Below are positions 10,059-18,956 of a stretch of 64,000 nt of DNA, one piece after another. A program made the translations under genes and the position numbers. How positions within the stretch are numbered: position 1 is the stretch's first letter; every line of letters begins with the position of its first letter. The notes under the pieces are model-generated. The model was given only the letters and a program-made list of their open reading frames with translations, did not search any database and was not told the origin of the DNA. The stretch comes from Serratia sp. AKBS12 (GTDB lineage Bacteria > Pseudomonadota > Gammaproteobacteria > Enterobacterales > Enterobacteriaceae): assembly GCF_024793895.1 (NCBI RefSeq), contig NZ_JANUSB010000002.1, forward strand, positions 248,001 to 312,000, given 5' to 3'.

Positions 10059-10976
10059 TTACCAGCTAAAGCCGGCCGCATTGCTGCGGTCGATAAGCTT
10101 CACCTTGACCGGCACGGTTTTCGGCACGGTGGCACCCCAGTAGCGAGCCAGCGCGATACCGAGCGCGATACGCAACTGGTCACGCGGGAACTGCGCCGAG
10201 GTGGCGATAAACGGTGAATTCGGTTTGAGGATCTCTTTGATGGCCTCCGGCTGGCCGTCGACGCTGACCAGTTTTACCTTGGCGCCATTGCTTTCAATCG
10301 CCGCCAGGGCGCCGAGCGCGCCAACGTCGTTAACGCTGAAGATGCCCGCCAGATCCGGTGCCGATTGCAGCATGTTTTCAGTCACGGTCAGCGCGGTGTC
10401 GCGCTCCTGCTTGCCGTTTTGCTTGGTGACAATCTTGATGTCGGGGTACTTCTTCATCGCCGCTTCAAAGCCGCGCACGCGCTCCAGGATCGGCACCACC
10501 GGGATGCCGTCAAGGATCGCCACCTTGCCTTTGCCACCCAGTGATTTCGCCAGGTATTCGCCCGCCTGGAAACCGGCGTCGTAGTTTTCCGAACCGACGA
10601 ACGAGTCCAGGGGGCCGTCGGCCTGCGCGTCGATCGCCACCACCACCGCACCGGCTTTATGGGCGGAGATCACCGCCGACTGTACCCCCACCGAATCGGT
10701 CGGGTTGATCAGCAGGATATCCACCTTCTTCTGCAACATGTCCTCCACGTCGCCGATCTGCTTGGCGACATCGTGACGCGCATCGGCCACGTACACTTTG
10801 GCGCCGATATCAGCCGCTGCCTGATCCAGCGCCTGTTTCATGGTGACGAAATAGTCGTTGTTCATCTCCTGGAACGACATACCGATAGTGATCTGCTTGG
10901 CCAGCGCCACATGGCTGGCCGCCAACATTCCACCGGCGACGATAAAGGGTAAGGTCTTTTTGAAAAATGAAAACAT
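10059..10976 (-). CDS. Periplasmic sugar-binding protein of a CUT2 ABC importer
   Basis: Captures the sugar or polyol in the periplasm. The N-terminus has a signal peptide (FFKKTLPFIVAGGMLAASHVALA, cut after about residue 26; given here in part), followed by a mature protein that starts KQITIGMSFQEMNNDYFVTM, as in the RbsB/YtfQ family. ILLINPTDSVGVQ, VVAIDAQADG and FSVNDVGALGALAAIE are typical hinge and ligand segments. The ATG at 10976 is eight bases from AGGAGA; the upstream TTG at 10982 is too close to it. A 134-base gap with a hairpin separates it from the dehydrogenase gene, which may tune the amount of binding protein. Confidence 0.93.
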   Translation of the reverse strand: MFSFFKKTLPFIVAGGMLAASHVALAKQITIGMSFQEMNNDYFVTMKQALDQAAADIGAKVYVADARHDVAKQIGDVEDMLQKKVDILLINPTDSVGVQSAVISAHKAGAVVVAIDAQADGPLDSFVGSENYDAGFQAGEYLAKSLGGKGKVAILDGIPVVPILERVRGFEAAMKKYPDIKIVTKQNGKQERDTALTVTENMLQSAPDLAGIFSVNDVGALGALAAIESNGAKVKLVSVDGQPEAIKEILKPNSPFIATSAQFPRDQLRIALGIALARYWGATVPKTVPVKVKLIDRSNAAGFSW

Positions 10977-11045
10977 AGCCAATTCTCCTGTAGGGTAGCG
11001 TTTTGTTGTGATTATCAGAGCAACAGCATGTCTTTACCTTTGGCC

Positions 11046-11081
11046 GACCGCCGGCCCATCCCTGCGAACGGGACGGTGGTC
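11046..11081 (-). other. Imperfect intercistronic hairpin between dehydrogenase and binding-protein genes
   Basis: GACCGCC (11046-11052) pairs imperfectly with GGTGGTC (11075-11081), and CATCCC pairs with GGGACG inside it, around a loop of about seven bases. It has no U-run on the minus strand, so it is probably not a terminator. Such structures inside sugar-transport operons often protect mRNA ends; that role is inferred. Confidence 0.4.
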
Positions 11082-11110
11082 GTTACTGCAACAGCGGTAC
11101 GGCGGCAACC

Positions 11111-12178
11111 TCAGGGAACCAGGATCACCTTGATGGAGTCGGTCGAATCCGCCAGAGCGAAAGCCTGATCCCAGTCGTTCAATGAATAGCTGTGAGTGAC
11201 CACGCCGTTGGAGGTCACCAGTCCGCGCTCGAACAGATCGATGGCGATTTCATAGCTGTAGGGCGCCAGGTGCGCGCCGCGAATGTCCAGCTCCTTGCGG
11301 TCACCGATGATCGACCAGTCGACGGTGGTTTCCTTGCCGAACACGCTGAACTCCACGAAGCGGCCCAGCTTGCGGATCATCTGCAGCCCCTGGGTCACGC
11401 CGATCGGCGCGCCGGTGGCCTCGATATATACGTCACAGCCGTAGCCACCGGTCAGCGATTTGACGATGCTGTCAGCGTCTTCTTTCAGCGGGTTTATCAC
11501 CAGGTCGGCGCCGAACTCTTTCGCCAGTGCCAACCGCTCGTCGATGGCGTCGATGACGATCAGTTTCTTAGGCGTCTTCAGGCGTGCCACCTGCACCATA
11601 CATAGCCCGAGCGGCCCGGCGCCGGCCAGTACCACCACGTCATCCAGCTGAATGTCGCCACGCGCCACGGTGTGAATGGCGCAGGCCATCGGCTCAATCA
11701 GCACCGCGTCTTCATGGCTCAGGCTTTCCGGGATCTTGTGCACGATGGCGTTCTCGGAAAAGCGCATATACTCCGCCATGCCGCCTTCCGCCACGTCTTT
11801 CTGGAAGCCGTAAATATTGTGCGTTTCGCACATCCAGTAGCTGCCGGACTTGCAGTAGCGGCATTCCCAGCACGGCACGATCTGCTCGGCGATCACCCGT
11901 TCCCCAACCTTGTATTTGCCTTCAGCGCCCTCGCCCAACGCGGCAATACGCCCATAGAACTCATGCCCTGGCACTACCGGCGGTTTCACCCATGGATTCT
12001 CCCCCCAGAACATCTGCGCGCCGTTTTTGCATTTGCAGTCACCGGCGCAGATGCCGCAGCCTTCCACCTTGATCACCAGTTCGCGTGCCTTCGGCAACGG
12101 CGTAGGCACCTGTTCGAAACGATAATCCTGCGGGCCGTGGCAAACGACCGCGCGCATTTTTTCCGGCAACTGGCTCAT
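11111..12178 (-). CDS. Zinc-dependent polyol dehydrogenase (MDR family; pentitol or tetritol dehydrogenase)
   Basis: 355-residue medium-chain dehydrogenase that would oxidise the imported polyol with NAD. Zinc-site residues are visible in CGICAGDCKC and in PGHEF, and the structural-zinc cysteines in CWECRYCKSGSYWMC near residue 100. The nucleotide-binding loop is GAGPLGLCMVQVA near 185. The N-terminus MSQLPEKMRAVVCHGPQDYR and the C-terminal half closely resemble erythritol/L-threitol dehydrogenases of actinobacteria. The downstream genes handle L-xylulose, so oxidation of xylitol or L-arabitol at C4 to L-xylulose is the better guess here. ATG at 12178, GGAGGA ribosome site. It is the first gene of the operon. 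Confidence 0.85.
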   Translation of the reverse strand: MSQLPEKMRAVVCHGPQDYRFEQVPTPLPKARELVIKVEGCGICAGDCKCKNGAQMFWGENPWVKPPVVPGHEFYGRIAALGEGAEGKYKVGERVIAEQIVPCWECRYCKSGSYWMCETHNIYGFQKDVAEGGMAEYMRFSENAIVHKIPESLSHEDAVLIEPMACAIHTVARGDIQLDDVVVLAGAGPLGLCMVQVARLKTPKKLIVIDAIDERLALAKEFGADLVINPLKEDADSIVKSLTGGYGCDVYIEATGAPIGVTQGLQMIRKLGRFVEFSVFGKETTVDWSIIGDRKELDIRGAHLAPYSYEIAIDLFERGLVTSNGVVTHSYSLNDWDQAFALADSTDSIKVILVP

Positions 12179-12219
12179 GTCTTCCTCCAATGTATTTGTT
12201 AACAGCTTGAATTCTCTTA

Positions 12220-12382
12220 ATGTTGACGTTGTCATTTTTATCCAACAAAAAACGAACAACGTTATAAACCTATAAATTTCAATAAATTAATCATCACGAA
12301 CACCGAAAACTCAAAATGACAACGTGAACATAGAGCAACATATAACCAAAGCTGTAAAAATAATTATTTGAGCAAAATCACA
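12220..12382 (-). promoter_or_regulatory. Pentitol operon control region: inverted operator pair and CRP box
   Basis: The 428 bases between yjjV and the dehydrogenase hold no gene. A 19-base element at 12220-12238 recurs inverted at 12313-12331 with one mismatch. Each has an ACGT centre flanked by TG and CA, the CG-centred layout of LacI-family operators. A third, shorter relative (GAACAACGTTAT) lies at 12254-12265. A CRP box (TTTGA, six bases, TCACA) is at 12367-12382. This suggests looping repression by the LacI-type regulator encoded at 3479, plus catabolite control. Core promoter hexamers could not be fixed. Confidence 0.6.
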
Positions 12383-12606
12383 TATCGTTAACATTAAGCT
12401 TAAAAATGCTACAAATCCGGATCGCGATCCCATTCTGCTGCATCATCGATCCGTTCGGATCCACTGATTTCAAGCCGGCACCGGCAATGGCAAATCCGGC
12501 AAACTGCCAGCCGCAACGCGCACGCATTCGGCCGCCGGGCAGCGTGTGAAGAGAATGGTGGGGCCAACAGCAACGGGAAATCAGGCGGGGGGATCGATAA
12601 AAGTCT

Positions 12607-13389
12607 TCAAGCCACTGGCATAAACAGGCTATCAGCGTTGTGTTGCAGCTGGGCGGCAATTTCGTCGGCTGACTCGGGACGCAGCTGACACAGCACCTCA
12701 AATACCTTGGCGGCGCGCTCCGGCCGATTGGGCTGCCCCTGATAGCCGGCTAACGGCATATCCGGTGCGTCGGTTTCCAGCAGCAGCGAGGTCAGCGGCA
12801 ATTGCGCCATCACCGCCCGGGTTTTTTGCGCCCGCTCATAGCTGATGGTACCGCCGACGCCAATACGGTAGCCCAGGCGGATAAACGCCTGCGCCTGCGA
12901 CAAACTGCCGGCAAAGCCGTGTACCACGCCACAACGCGGCACATCGGTGCGGCGCAATGTCGCGGCCAGCACATCGTGGCTGCGGCGCGAATGCAGGATC
13001 ACGGGTAAATCATGCCGTTTTGCCAGTTTAAGCTGGGCAGTCAGCAACTGCTGCTGCCGCTTGAACTGCGGCGCTTCCATGTACAGATCGAGACCGATTT
13101 CACCAACGGCCACCAGTGTGTCCGGTTTGCCAGCCAATAACGCCGCCAGCTGTTCCAGCTGTTGGTCGTGGTGCTGTGCGACATACAGCGGATGCAGCCC
13201 GAGCGCGGCATACAGCGGTGGATAGTCCTTGGCCAATTGCAGTACCCGCGCGAAACGATCGGCGGTGACCGTCGGTACGATAATACGCTGCACTCCGGCA
13301 GCCGCGGCACGTTGCAGGCTTTCTGCCTCATTGCCGGCAAACGGCGGGAAGTCGAAATGGCAATGGGTATCGGTAAAACAGTGGCTCAT
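12607..13389 (-). CDS. yjjV: TatD-family metal-dependent hydrolase YjjV
   Basis: 260-residue TIM-barrel hydrolase, a putative metal-dependent deoxyribonuclease acting in the cytosol. FTDTHCHFDFPPF gives the first metal ligands (HxH), GEIGLDLY near residue 93 the bridging acid, VILHSRRSHD near 128 another His, and LLETDAPDMPL near 200 the last Asp; all TatD motifs are present. The FPPF and GLHPLY details match YjjV rather than TatD or YcfH. Its ATG at 13389 overlaps the stop of yjjU by 4 bases, the conserved yjjU-yjjV pair. Confidence 0.92.
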   Translation of the reverse strand: MSHCFTDTHCHFDFPPFAGNEAESLQRAAAAGVQRIIVPTVTADRFARVLQLAKDYPPLYAALGLHPLYVAQHHDQQLEQLAALLAGKPDTLVAVGEIGLDLYMEAPQFKRQQQLLTAQLKLAKRHDLPVILHSRRSHDVLAATLRRTDVPRCGVVHGFAGSLSQAQAFIRLGYRIGVGGTISYERAQKTRAVMAQLPLTSLLLETDAPDMPLAGYQGQPNRPERAAKVFEVLCQLRPESADEIAAQLQHNADSLFMPVA

Positions 13390-14504
13390 GGCGCCTCTCC
13401 ACCGCCACTCGGCTGGCCGTGTGGCAAGACGATCTGCGGCTGCGCTTCCGCTTGGCTACCGGTTACCGCAATGGACGAATGAACCGCCTCGGTGACGATC
13501 GGCGACGGCATCGCCACGCTGTCCGGCTGAATTAAACGGCGCGACAGCGGAGTTTTCACCTTGATACCGTCGTGTTTCTCCTGTGTCAGCAGCCAGTGGC
13601 CGACCGTGGCCAGGAAGTAACGCCCGCAGCGCCGCCCCAGATGGTAATCGCGATTCAACGCCGCAACCTTGCTGCCCAGCGCATTGCTGGCCAACGGTTT
13701 CGGCGGGAAGATTTCGAAGATACGCAAGTCGCTCGGCGGCTTTTCAATAAACTGCTGAATGCGGTGATAGCTCTGCTCATGATGCTGCATCACCCGTACC
13801 ATCTGTTGCAGGCTGCTTTCACTCAGCCACTGCTCCATGCGCTTCACCCACTGCGGCGTATAATACATTTGCGATGGCACGGTGCGGATCACCACGATGG
13901 TATCGGCGCCGCGGCGATAGGCTTCCTCCACCGGAATGGCATCGCTGATGCCGCCATCCTGATAGCTGATGCCGTCCAGCTCTACGCCCAGGCGGTAAAA
14001 ACCGGGGATCGCGCTGGACGCCTTGATCGCCGGCAACCAGCTGTCACGCTGCGCCGGTAGATAGGTGGGCTCAAAGTTGTCGCTGCGGCAGGCACACATC
14101 AGAAATTCCCGTCCGTCGATCAGCTGCTTTTCGGCAACGTCCATCGCCAGCGGCAATTGCTGCGAGGTAATGTCGACCAGCCAGTCGAGATCGATCAGAT
14201 GCCCGCCGCGCACGAAACGCAGCGGGTTAAAGAAATTGGAGGTGGTGGTGTAGCGGGTGATGACCCTGCGCGCGTAGCCCAACTGCCCACAGACAAAGGC
14301 CGACAGGTTTTGTGCCCCCGCAGAGGTGCCGATCATCAGCTCAAAAGGGTTAAAGCGGGCCCGCTGGAATTCGTCCAGCACGCCGGCGGTGAAAATACCG
14401 CGCTGCCCGCCCCCTTCACATACCAGCGCCATTTTACCGGGCCGGTATGGTTTATACGCCAGTGGCTCTATATTGCCGAGCGTGATGGGTATTCTGTATC
14501 CCAA
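13386..14504 (-). CDS. yjjU: Patatin-like phospholipase family protein YjjU
   Basis: Predicted serine lipase of the patatin fold. CEGGGQRGIFTAGVLDEF has the oxyanion-hole glycines, LMIGTSAGAQN has the nucleophile GTSAG, and YQDGGISDAIP carries the catalytic Asp in DGG. Homology to E. coli YjjU begins at GYRIPITLGNI. The best start is a TTG at 14504 with GAGG eight bases upstream. An ATG 30 codons earlier lies inside the CsbD-family gene in another frame and is unlikely. The start is 10 bases after the CsbD stop, and the ribosome site touches that stop codon. 372 residues. Confidence 0.88.
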   Translation of the reverse strand: MGYRIPITLGNIEPLAYKPYRPGKMALVCEGGGQRGIFTAGVLDEFQRARFNPFELMIGTSAGAQNLSAFVCGQLGYARRVITRYTTTSNFFNPLRFVRGGHLIDLDWLVDITSQQLPLAMDVAEKQLIDGREFLMCACRSDNFEPTYLPAQRDSWLPAIKASSAIPGFYRLGVELDGISYQDGGISDAIPVEEAYRRGADTIVVIRTVPSQMYYTPQWVKRMEQWLSESSLQQMVRVMQHHEQSYHRIQQFIEKPPSDLRIFEIFPPKPLASNALGSKVAALNRDYHLGRRCGRYFLATVGHWLLTQEKHDGIKVKTPLSRRLIQPDSVAMPSPIVTEAVHSSIAVTGSQAEAQPQIVLPHGQPSGGGEAP

Positions 14505-14514
14505 CCCGATATCC

Positions 14515-14700
14515 TCAATGTGGTGTTTTGACTGAGGATACCTCTTCTTGCCCTCTTCCGTAATCTTCTTGCAGTACACCAGAAAGGCAGTCATTGCTCC
14601 CCGCCAGCCATGCGCAATCGCTGCCGGAGAAATCGGCCCAGGCCTGCCAGACCTGGCCTTTCAGCTGTTTCCAGCGTCCGAGAATAATATCGCTGTTCAT
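14515..14700 (-). CDS. CsbD family stress-response protein
   Basis: 61-residue hydrophilic protein with the CsbD pattern: GRWKQLKGQVWQAWADFSGSD at the start (partly shown), then a Gly/Leu-spaced middle (AGSNDCLSGVLQEDYGRG). E. coli YjbJ and B. subtilis CsbD are the known relatives; they are abundant sigma-S or sigma-B induced proteins of unclear function. It sits between osmY/ytjA and yjjU, all on the minus strand. The osmY neighbour is a general-stress gene, so stress control is likely. Confidence 0.82.
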   Translation of the reverse strand: MNSDIILGRWKQLKGQVWQAWADFSGSDCAWLAGSNDCLSGVLQEDYGRGQEEVSSVKTPH

Positions 14701-14757
14701 GACTTGCCTCCCTACTGCAAGAAAAGGACTTAAGCTTTGTTACAATTTGAGAGCAGG

Positions 14758-14919
14758 CTAAGGACGTCGGCGACCGGTAAACAGGCTCACCAGGAACAGG
14801 ATGATGCCGACAACAAAGACGATTTTAGCCGCCCAGGCAGCGGTCCCTGCCAGCGTACCAAACCCCAGCGCAGCGGCAATCAGTGCAATAACTAAAAAGA
14901 TAATGCCCCAACGAAACAT
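14758..14919 (-). CDS. ytjA: DUF1328 small membrane protein YtjA
   Basis: 53-residue inner-membrane peptide with two transmembrane helices: [20 protein letters not shown] and [18 protein letters not shown]. It is almost identical to E. coli YtjA, ending GRRRP instead of GRKRP. The start is the ATG at 14919 with an AGGAGAGGC ribosome site. Function unknown. The osmY-ytjA-yjjU-yjjV order is the E. coli order, here with a CsbD gene inserted. Confidence 0.93.
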   Translation of the reverse strand: MFRWGIIFLVIALIAAALGFGTLAGTAAWAAKIVFVVGIILFLVSLFTGRRRP

Positions 14920-15069
14920 AAGCCTCTCCTTACCATAGTGAAAAAACGCATCACAGCCTGCCGGTTGCCCAAACAGGCAACGTAAAACCAGGCCGCGGGT
15001 TATTCTATTTTTGTGGTACTTCCCGGGCTGTTGCCCGGGAATTGATGCTTGCTGTTACCGGTATTGCGA

Positions 15070-15684
15070 TTACGGTTTTACTACCAGATCGTTCTTGACG
15101 CTCTTCACGCCATCAATTGCCTTGGCAATGCTTTCGGCACGATCGGACTGCGCCTGTGACTTCACTTCACCAGAAAGCTGAACCACGCCGTCGGTGGTTT
15201 CTACTTTCACATTGCGTGAAGGCACGATATCGTCTGCCAGCAATTTGGCTTTCAGTTCGCTGGTGGTTGCAGTATCACCCGCGTAAGATTTAACAGACTG
15301 TTTATCTTCATCTTTCACGTGCAGCTTGTCGCTGACGGATTTTACGCCCTCAACTTTACCGGCCACCTCAACCGCATGCTCGGCCTGTGCCTGGCTGCCG
15401 ACGAAACCACTCAGCGTCACTACACCCTGTTCCGTTTTCACGGAAATATCGGTGCTTTTGATGCTGTCATCGTCTACCAGTGCACTTTTAACTTTAGCCG
15501 TTGTTGCGCTGTCATCCATGTAGCCGTCGACTTTTTTCATGGAGCTATCGATTTTGGCGCCAGTGCTGTCAGCTGCGCTGTTTGCTTTATTGAGCAGCGT
15601 ATCTTCAGCCAGAGCACTACCACTAACCAGAACGGAACCCAACACGACAGCCATCAGCGAATGTGCAAACTTGGTCTTTTTCAT
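15070..15684 (-). CDS. osmY: Periplasmic hyperosmotically induced chaperone OsmY
   Basis: 204-residue secreted protein. Residues 1-26 are a signal peptide ([20 protein letters not shown]... ALA), followed by two BON domains of about 65 residues each, near 58-122 and 137-204. These share the pattern [20 protein letters not shown] and [20 protein letters not shown]. OsmY is a periplasmic chaperone for autotransporters and is strongly RpoS- and salt-induced in E. coli; the same control is expected. ATG at 15684 with GGAAGAG upstream. Confidence 0.95.
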   Translation of the reverse strand: MKKTKFAHSLMAVVLGSVLVSGSALAEDTLLNKANSAADSTGAKIDSSMKKVDGYMDDSATTAKVKSALVDDDSIKSTDISVKTEQGVVTLSGFVGSQAQAEHAVEVAGKVEGVKSVSDKLHVKDEDKQSVKSYAGDTATTSELKAKLLADDIVPSRNVKVETTDGVVQLSGEVKSQAQSDRAESIAKAIDGVKSVKNDLVVKP

Positions 15685-16150
15685 CGATCTCTTCCTTTTG
15701 TTGTGAATCCAAACCTACTGCGGATTCTTCCGCCACGACATGATGTGGCTCACTCATGAATACTTCACGTTATCTATTCGATCGGTAGTTCATGTCAGGA
15801 CTCTTGCAACCGCCGTGCCAATCCTTTAACCGCCATATAAATCAATAAGATAATTAAATACGCTCAAAAAACACGCCGATTACTGTCGCTTATAAACGAC
15901 AACTTTGCCCGACCGTGGTGACAGTATTGATAACTTACTGATATTTAACAGTTCACATTGTCTCTGATTGGCAACACTACCGAATAACACGCTACCGATC
16001 GTACAAATACCAGTGATTTTCGCTTTAAGCGAGGCAAATACACCCTGTTAAATATAGACCATTGGCCGGAGTTTGCCGGTAAAGGCGGAAGATTCTGAAG
16101 CGGCTAAAATGCCGGAACTGATGAGGAGGGTTAACGAATAAAGCAAGCTT
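15685..16150. other. Long A+T-rich upstream region of osmY
   Basis: About 465 bases between osmY and the prfC terminator. No ORF with coding character, RNA gene or repeat was found. The part 15820-16020 is much richer in A+T than the surroundings, as expected for a long regulated promoter bound by H-NS or similar proteins, which are known to act at osmY in E. coli. I could not fix a sigma-S -10 element with confidence. Confidence 0.4.
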
Positions 16151-16176
16151 ACGGCCTGGCGCGAGAGCCAGGCCGT
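16151..16176 (-). terminator. Rho-independent terminator of prfC
   Basis: A perfect 10-base stem, ACGGCCTGGC (16151-16160) with GCCAGGCCGT (16167-16176), around a 6-base loop. It lies nine bases past the prfC stop and is followed on the minus strand by AAGCTTGCTTTATT, a weak U-rich tail. Confidence 0.8.
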
Positions 16177-16184
16177 GGACGAGA

Positions 16185-17774
16185 TTAATGCTCGCGCGTC
16201 TTGCGGAAGGTCACATCCGGGTAACGTTCTTGCGTCAGGTTGAGGTTAACCATGGTAGGTGCGATATACGACAGGTTGTCGCCGCCGTCCAATGCCAGGT
16301 TCTGCTCGTTCTTGCGCTTGAATTCCTCGAATTTCTTCACGTCGGCGCATTCAACCCAGCGCGCGGTAGAGACGTTAACCGATTCGTACAGCGCTTCTAC
16401 GTTGTATTCGGTCTTCAGACGCGCTACCACCACGTCAAACTGCAGTACGCCGACCGCGCCAACGATCAGATCGTTGTTGGCTATCGGGCGGAACACCTGT
16501 ACTGCACCTTCCTCAGACAGCTGTACCAGCCCCTTCAGCAACTGTTTCTGCTTCAGCGGATCGCGCAGGCGAATGCGACGGAACAGTTCCGGTGCAAAGT
16601 TAGGGATACCGGTAAACTTCATGTCTTCACCCTGGGTGAAGGTATCGCCAATTTGAATGGTACCGTGGTTGTGCAGGCCGATGATGTCGCCCGGATAGGC
16701 TTCTTCAACGTGCGAACGGTCACCTGCCATAAAGGTCAGCGCGTCGGAAATCACCACGTCTTTACCGGTACGCACCTGGCGCAACTTCATGCCTTTCTCG
16801 TAGCGGCCGGAAACCACGCGCATGAACGCCACGCGGTCACGGTGTTTCGGATCCATATTGGCCTGGATCTTAAACACGAAGCCGGTGAATTTTTCTTCGG
16901 CTGCCACCACCTCGCGGGTGTCGGTTTTACGCGGCATCGGCGCCGGCGCCCAGGCCACCAGACCGTCGAGCATATGGTCAACGCCAAAGTTACCCAGCGC
17001 AGTACCAAAGAATACCGGTGTCAGTTCACCGGCCAGGAACGCCTCCTGCTCGAACTCGTGCGATGCGCCCTGCACCAGCTCCAGTTCTTCACGCAGTTGG
17101 GCCGCCAGGTCTTCACCGACCGCAGCATCCAGATCCGGGTTGTTCAACCCTTTGATCATCCGCACTTCCTGAATGGTATGGCCTTTACCGGTCTGATAAA
17201 GATAGGTTTCGTCTTTATACAGGTGGTAAACCCCTTTAAACAGCTTGCCGCAGCCGATAGGCCAGGTGATTGGCGAACAGGCGATCTTCAGCTCGCGTTC
17301 GACCTCGTCCATCACTTCCATTGGGTCGCGAATATCACGGTCGAGCTTGTTCATAAAGGTCAGGATCGGCGTATCGCGCAGACGGGTCACTTCCATCAGC
17401 TTGCGGGTACGATCCTCTACGCCTTTTGCGGCGTCGATCACCATCAGACAGCAGTCCACCGCGGTCAGGGTACGGTAGGTATCTTCCGAGAAGTCCTCGT
17501 GCCCAGGGGTGTCCAGCAGGTTGACCAGGCTGTCGCGGTACGGGAACTGCATCACCGAGGTGGTGATCGAAATACCACGCTGCTTTTCCATTTCCATCCA
17601 GTCGGATTTGGCGTGCTGGCTGGAGCCACGCCCCTTGACCGTACCGGCGGTCTGGATAGCCTGTCCGAACAGCAGCACCTTTTCGGTAATGGTGGTTTTA
17701 CCGGCATCGGGGTGCGAAATGATGGCGAAGGTTCTTCTTTTTGAGACTTCGCGGGCGAATTCACTAGGAGACAT
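16185..17774 (-). CDS. prfC: Peptide chain release factor 3
   Basis: Ribosome-dependent GTPase that removes RF1 and RF2 after peptide release. The 529-residue length equals E. coli RF3. GTPase motifs: HPDAGKTT (G1, about residue 19), GISITTSV (G2), DTPGHEDF (G3, about 88) and NKLDRD (G4, about 142); domain II and III sequences follow to the C-terminus TFRKTREH. The ATG at 17774 gives [16 protein letters not shown]; a 17-codon upstream extension has no homology. In E. coli yjjG lies between prfC and rimI, but here only 200 noncoding bases do. Confidence 0.97.
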   Translation of the reverse strand: MSPSEFAREVSKRRTFAIISHPDAGKTTITEKVLLFGQAIQTAGTVKGRGSSQHAKSDWMEMEKQRGISITTSVMQFPYRDSLVNLLDTPGHEDFSEDTYRTLTAVDCCLMVIDAAKGVEDRTRKLMEVTRLRDTPILTFMNKLDRDIRDPMEVMDEVERELKIACSPITWPIGCGKLFKGVYHLYKDETYLYQTGKGHTIQEVRMIKGLNNPDLDAAVGEDLAAQLREELELVQGASHEFEQEAFLAGELTPVFFGTALGNFGVDHMLDGLVAWAPAPMPRKTDTREVVAAEEKFTGFVFKIQANMDPKHRDRVAFMRVVSGRYEKGMKLRQVRTGKDVVISDALTFMAGDRSHVEEAYPGDIIGLHNHGTIQIGDTFTQGEDMKFTGIPNFAPELFRRIRLRDPLKQKQLLKGLVQLSEEGAVQVFRPIANNDLIVGAVGVLQFDVVVARLKTEYNVEALYESVNVSTARWVECADVKKFEEFKRKNEQNLALDGGDNLSYIAPTMVNLNLTQERYPDVTFRKTREH

Positions 17775-17974
17775 GTTTTTCACGTTTCTACGGTTAGTCC
17801 GCCCTGCATCATCGGAACGCGCCAATCGCGGCGCCAGGCAAAGCGGTGATAAAAAGATAATAGCCGGTCATTTTCGCTGATTTGGCAACCGGTGACAATC
17901 AATGGATGCCGCAGCGCCGGATTAATTGGTCAATGCAGACGGAAGTCTGGAGCTAACGCGCCCAATGCCGGCGA

Positions 17975-18418
17975 TCACCCCAACGGCAGCGCCATCACGA
18001 TGGCGTCTTCCCGGCCGTCGGCGCTGGGATAATAGTTGCGGCGCACGGTAACTTCGTTGAAGCCAAGGCGATGGTAAAGCGCGATTGCGCCGGCATTGGA
18101 GGCACGTACCTCCAGCCACAGCGTCAGAATGCCACGGCTTTCCAGCTGCGCGATCAGCGCATCCAGCAGCGCGCGGCCAAAGCCTCGGCGTTGCCATTGC
18201 GGATCGATGGCGATATTGAACAACGTCGCTTCGTCGAGCACCACCTGGGTGATGGCAAAGCCCGCCATCTGTCCGGCGGTTTCCAGTTTAAGATTGAGAT
18301 AGCGTTCACCCTGATTGCTGGCGAGCGTGGCTTCGCTCCAGGGAAAGGCATGACTGGCCTGTTCAATCGTCAAGGCGGTGGCCAGATCGGCCGTCGTCAG
18401 GGAAGAAATGGTGTTCAT
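17975..18418 (-). CDS. rimI: Ribosomal protein bS18 N-alanine acetyltransferase
   Basis: GNAT enzyme that acetylates the N-terminal alanine of ribosomal protein S18. 147 residues starting MNTISSLTTADLA, as in E. coli. HAFPWSEATLASNQGERYLNL, then the acetyl-CoA loop QRRGFGRALLDAL near residue 84 and LWLEVRASNAGAIALYHRLGFNEV near 108 (both partly quoted) are family hallmarks. The start at 18418 lies within the end of holD (56-base overlap in another frame), the usual holD-rimI arrangement. Confidence 0.95.
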   Translation of the reverse strand: MNTISSLTTADLATALTIEQASHAFPWSEATLASNQGERYLNLKLETAGQMAGFAITQVVLDEATLFNIAIDPQWQRRGFGRALLDALIAQLESRGILTLWLEVRASNAGAIALYHRLGFNEVTVRRNYYPSADGREDAIVMALPLG

Positions 18419-18800
18419 AATGACAAATCTGCTGCCAGAGTGCGCGTTTGGCACTCGCGTCTAAAGAAAGCTCGGCCAACGCCGGGCTGGATAACTGCGC
18501 ACCGGCTAGCGCAAGCGGCTCCGCAATGCCCAGCCGCCAACTGTTGCATTCGCTATCGTCCGGCAGCATCGCCGCCTGTTCCGGCGTCAGGCAGTAGGCC
18601 TGCGCCGGGGTCAGACCCAGGCTGCGCAGCACGTCGCAAAACAGCGGATCGCCGGCCTCTGGCAAAAGGGAGGCTACCACCACCAGTCGAGCTTCCGCCG
18701 GCAAATGGACCGCCACTTCGCCTTGCAACACCCCCGGGCGGCGCAATGTCCACTGCGTAATACCCAGTTGTTGTAACAGCCAGTCGCGTTGAGATGCCAT
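18363..18800 (-). CDS. holD: DNA polymerase III psi subunit
   Basis: 145-residue subunit that links the chi subunit and single-strand binding protein to the clamp loader. The N-terminus MASQRDWLLQQLGITQWTLR carries the conserved clamp-loader and chi-binding segment with RPGVLQGE. LFCDVLRSLGLTPAQAYCLT is typical of HolD. The body is variable in this family. It is transcribed divergently from rsmC and overlaps rimI, exactly as in E. coli. Confidence 0.93.
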   Translation of the reverse strand: MASQRDWLLQQLGITQWTLRRPGVLQGEVAVHLPAEARLVVVASLLPEAGDPLFCDVLRSLGLTPAQAYCLTPEQAAMLPDDSECNSWRLGIAEPLALAGAQLSSPALAELSLDASAKRALWQQICHYEHHFFPDDGRSGHRLDD

Positions 18801-18956
18801 GCCGATTCCTGTAGGGAGCTACCGTTAATGCGCGTTGCGCGCCATATGCTAACAAACCCGCGCGGCCAACGCACCTGCGGCTTGTAACAAGACGGGTATA
18901 AATTATCACCGCAACGCTCTATAATCGCCGGCTTAATCTTGAGGAGCCAAAACCTG

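Noticed and set aside
12378-12701. 107-codon minus-strand frame between the pentitol operon and yjjV
   Set aside because: It overlaps yjjV and the CRP box, lacks a ribosome site and looks like no known protein.
14505-14594. N-terminal extension of YjjU from the ATG at 14594
   Set aside because: It overlaps the CsbD gene in another frame, has no homology to YjjU and no ribosome site; the TTG at 14504 fits better.
16188-17744. 518-codon plus-strand open frame
   Set aside because: Complete antisense shadow of prfC.
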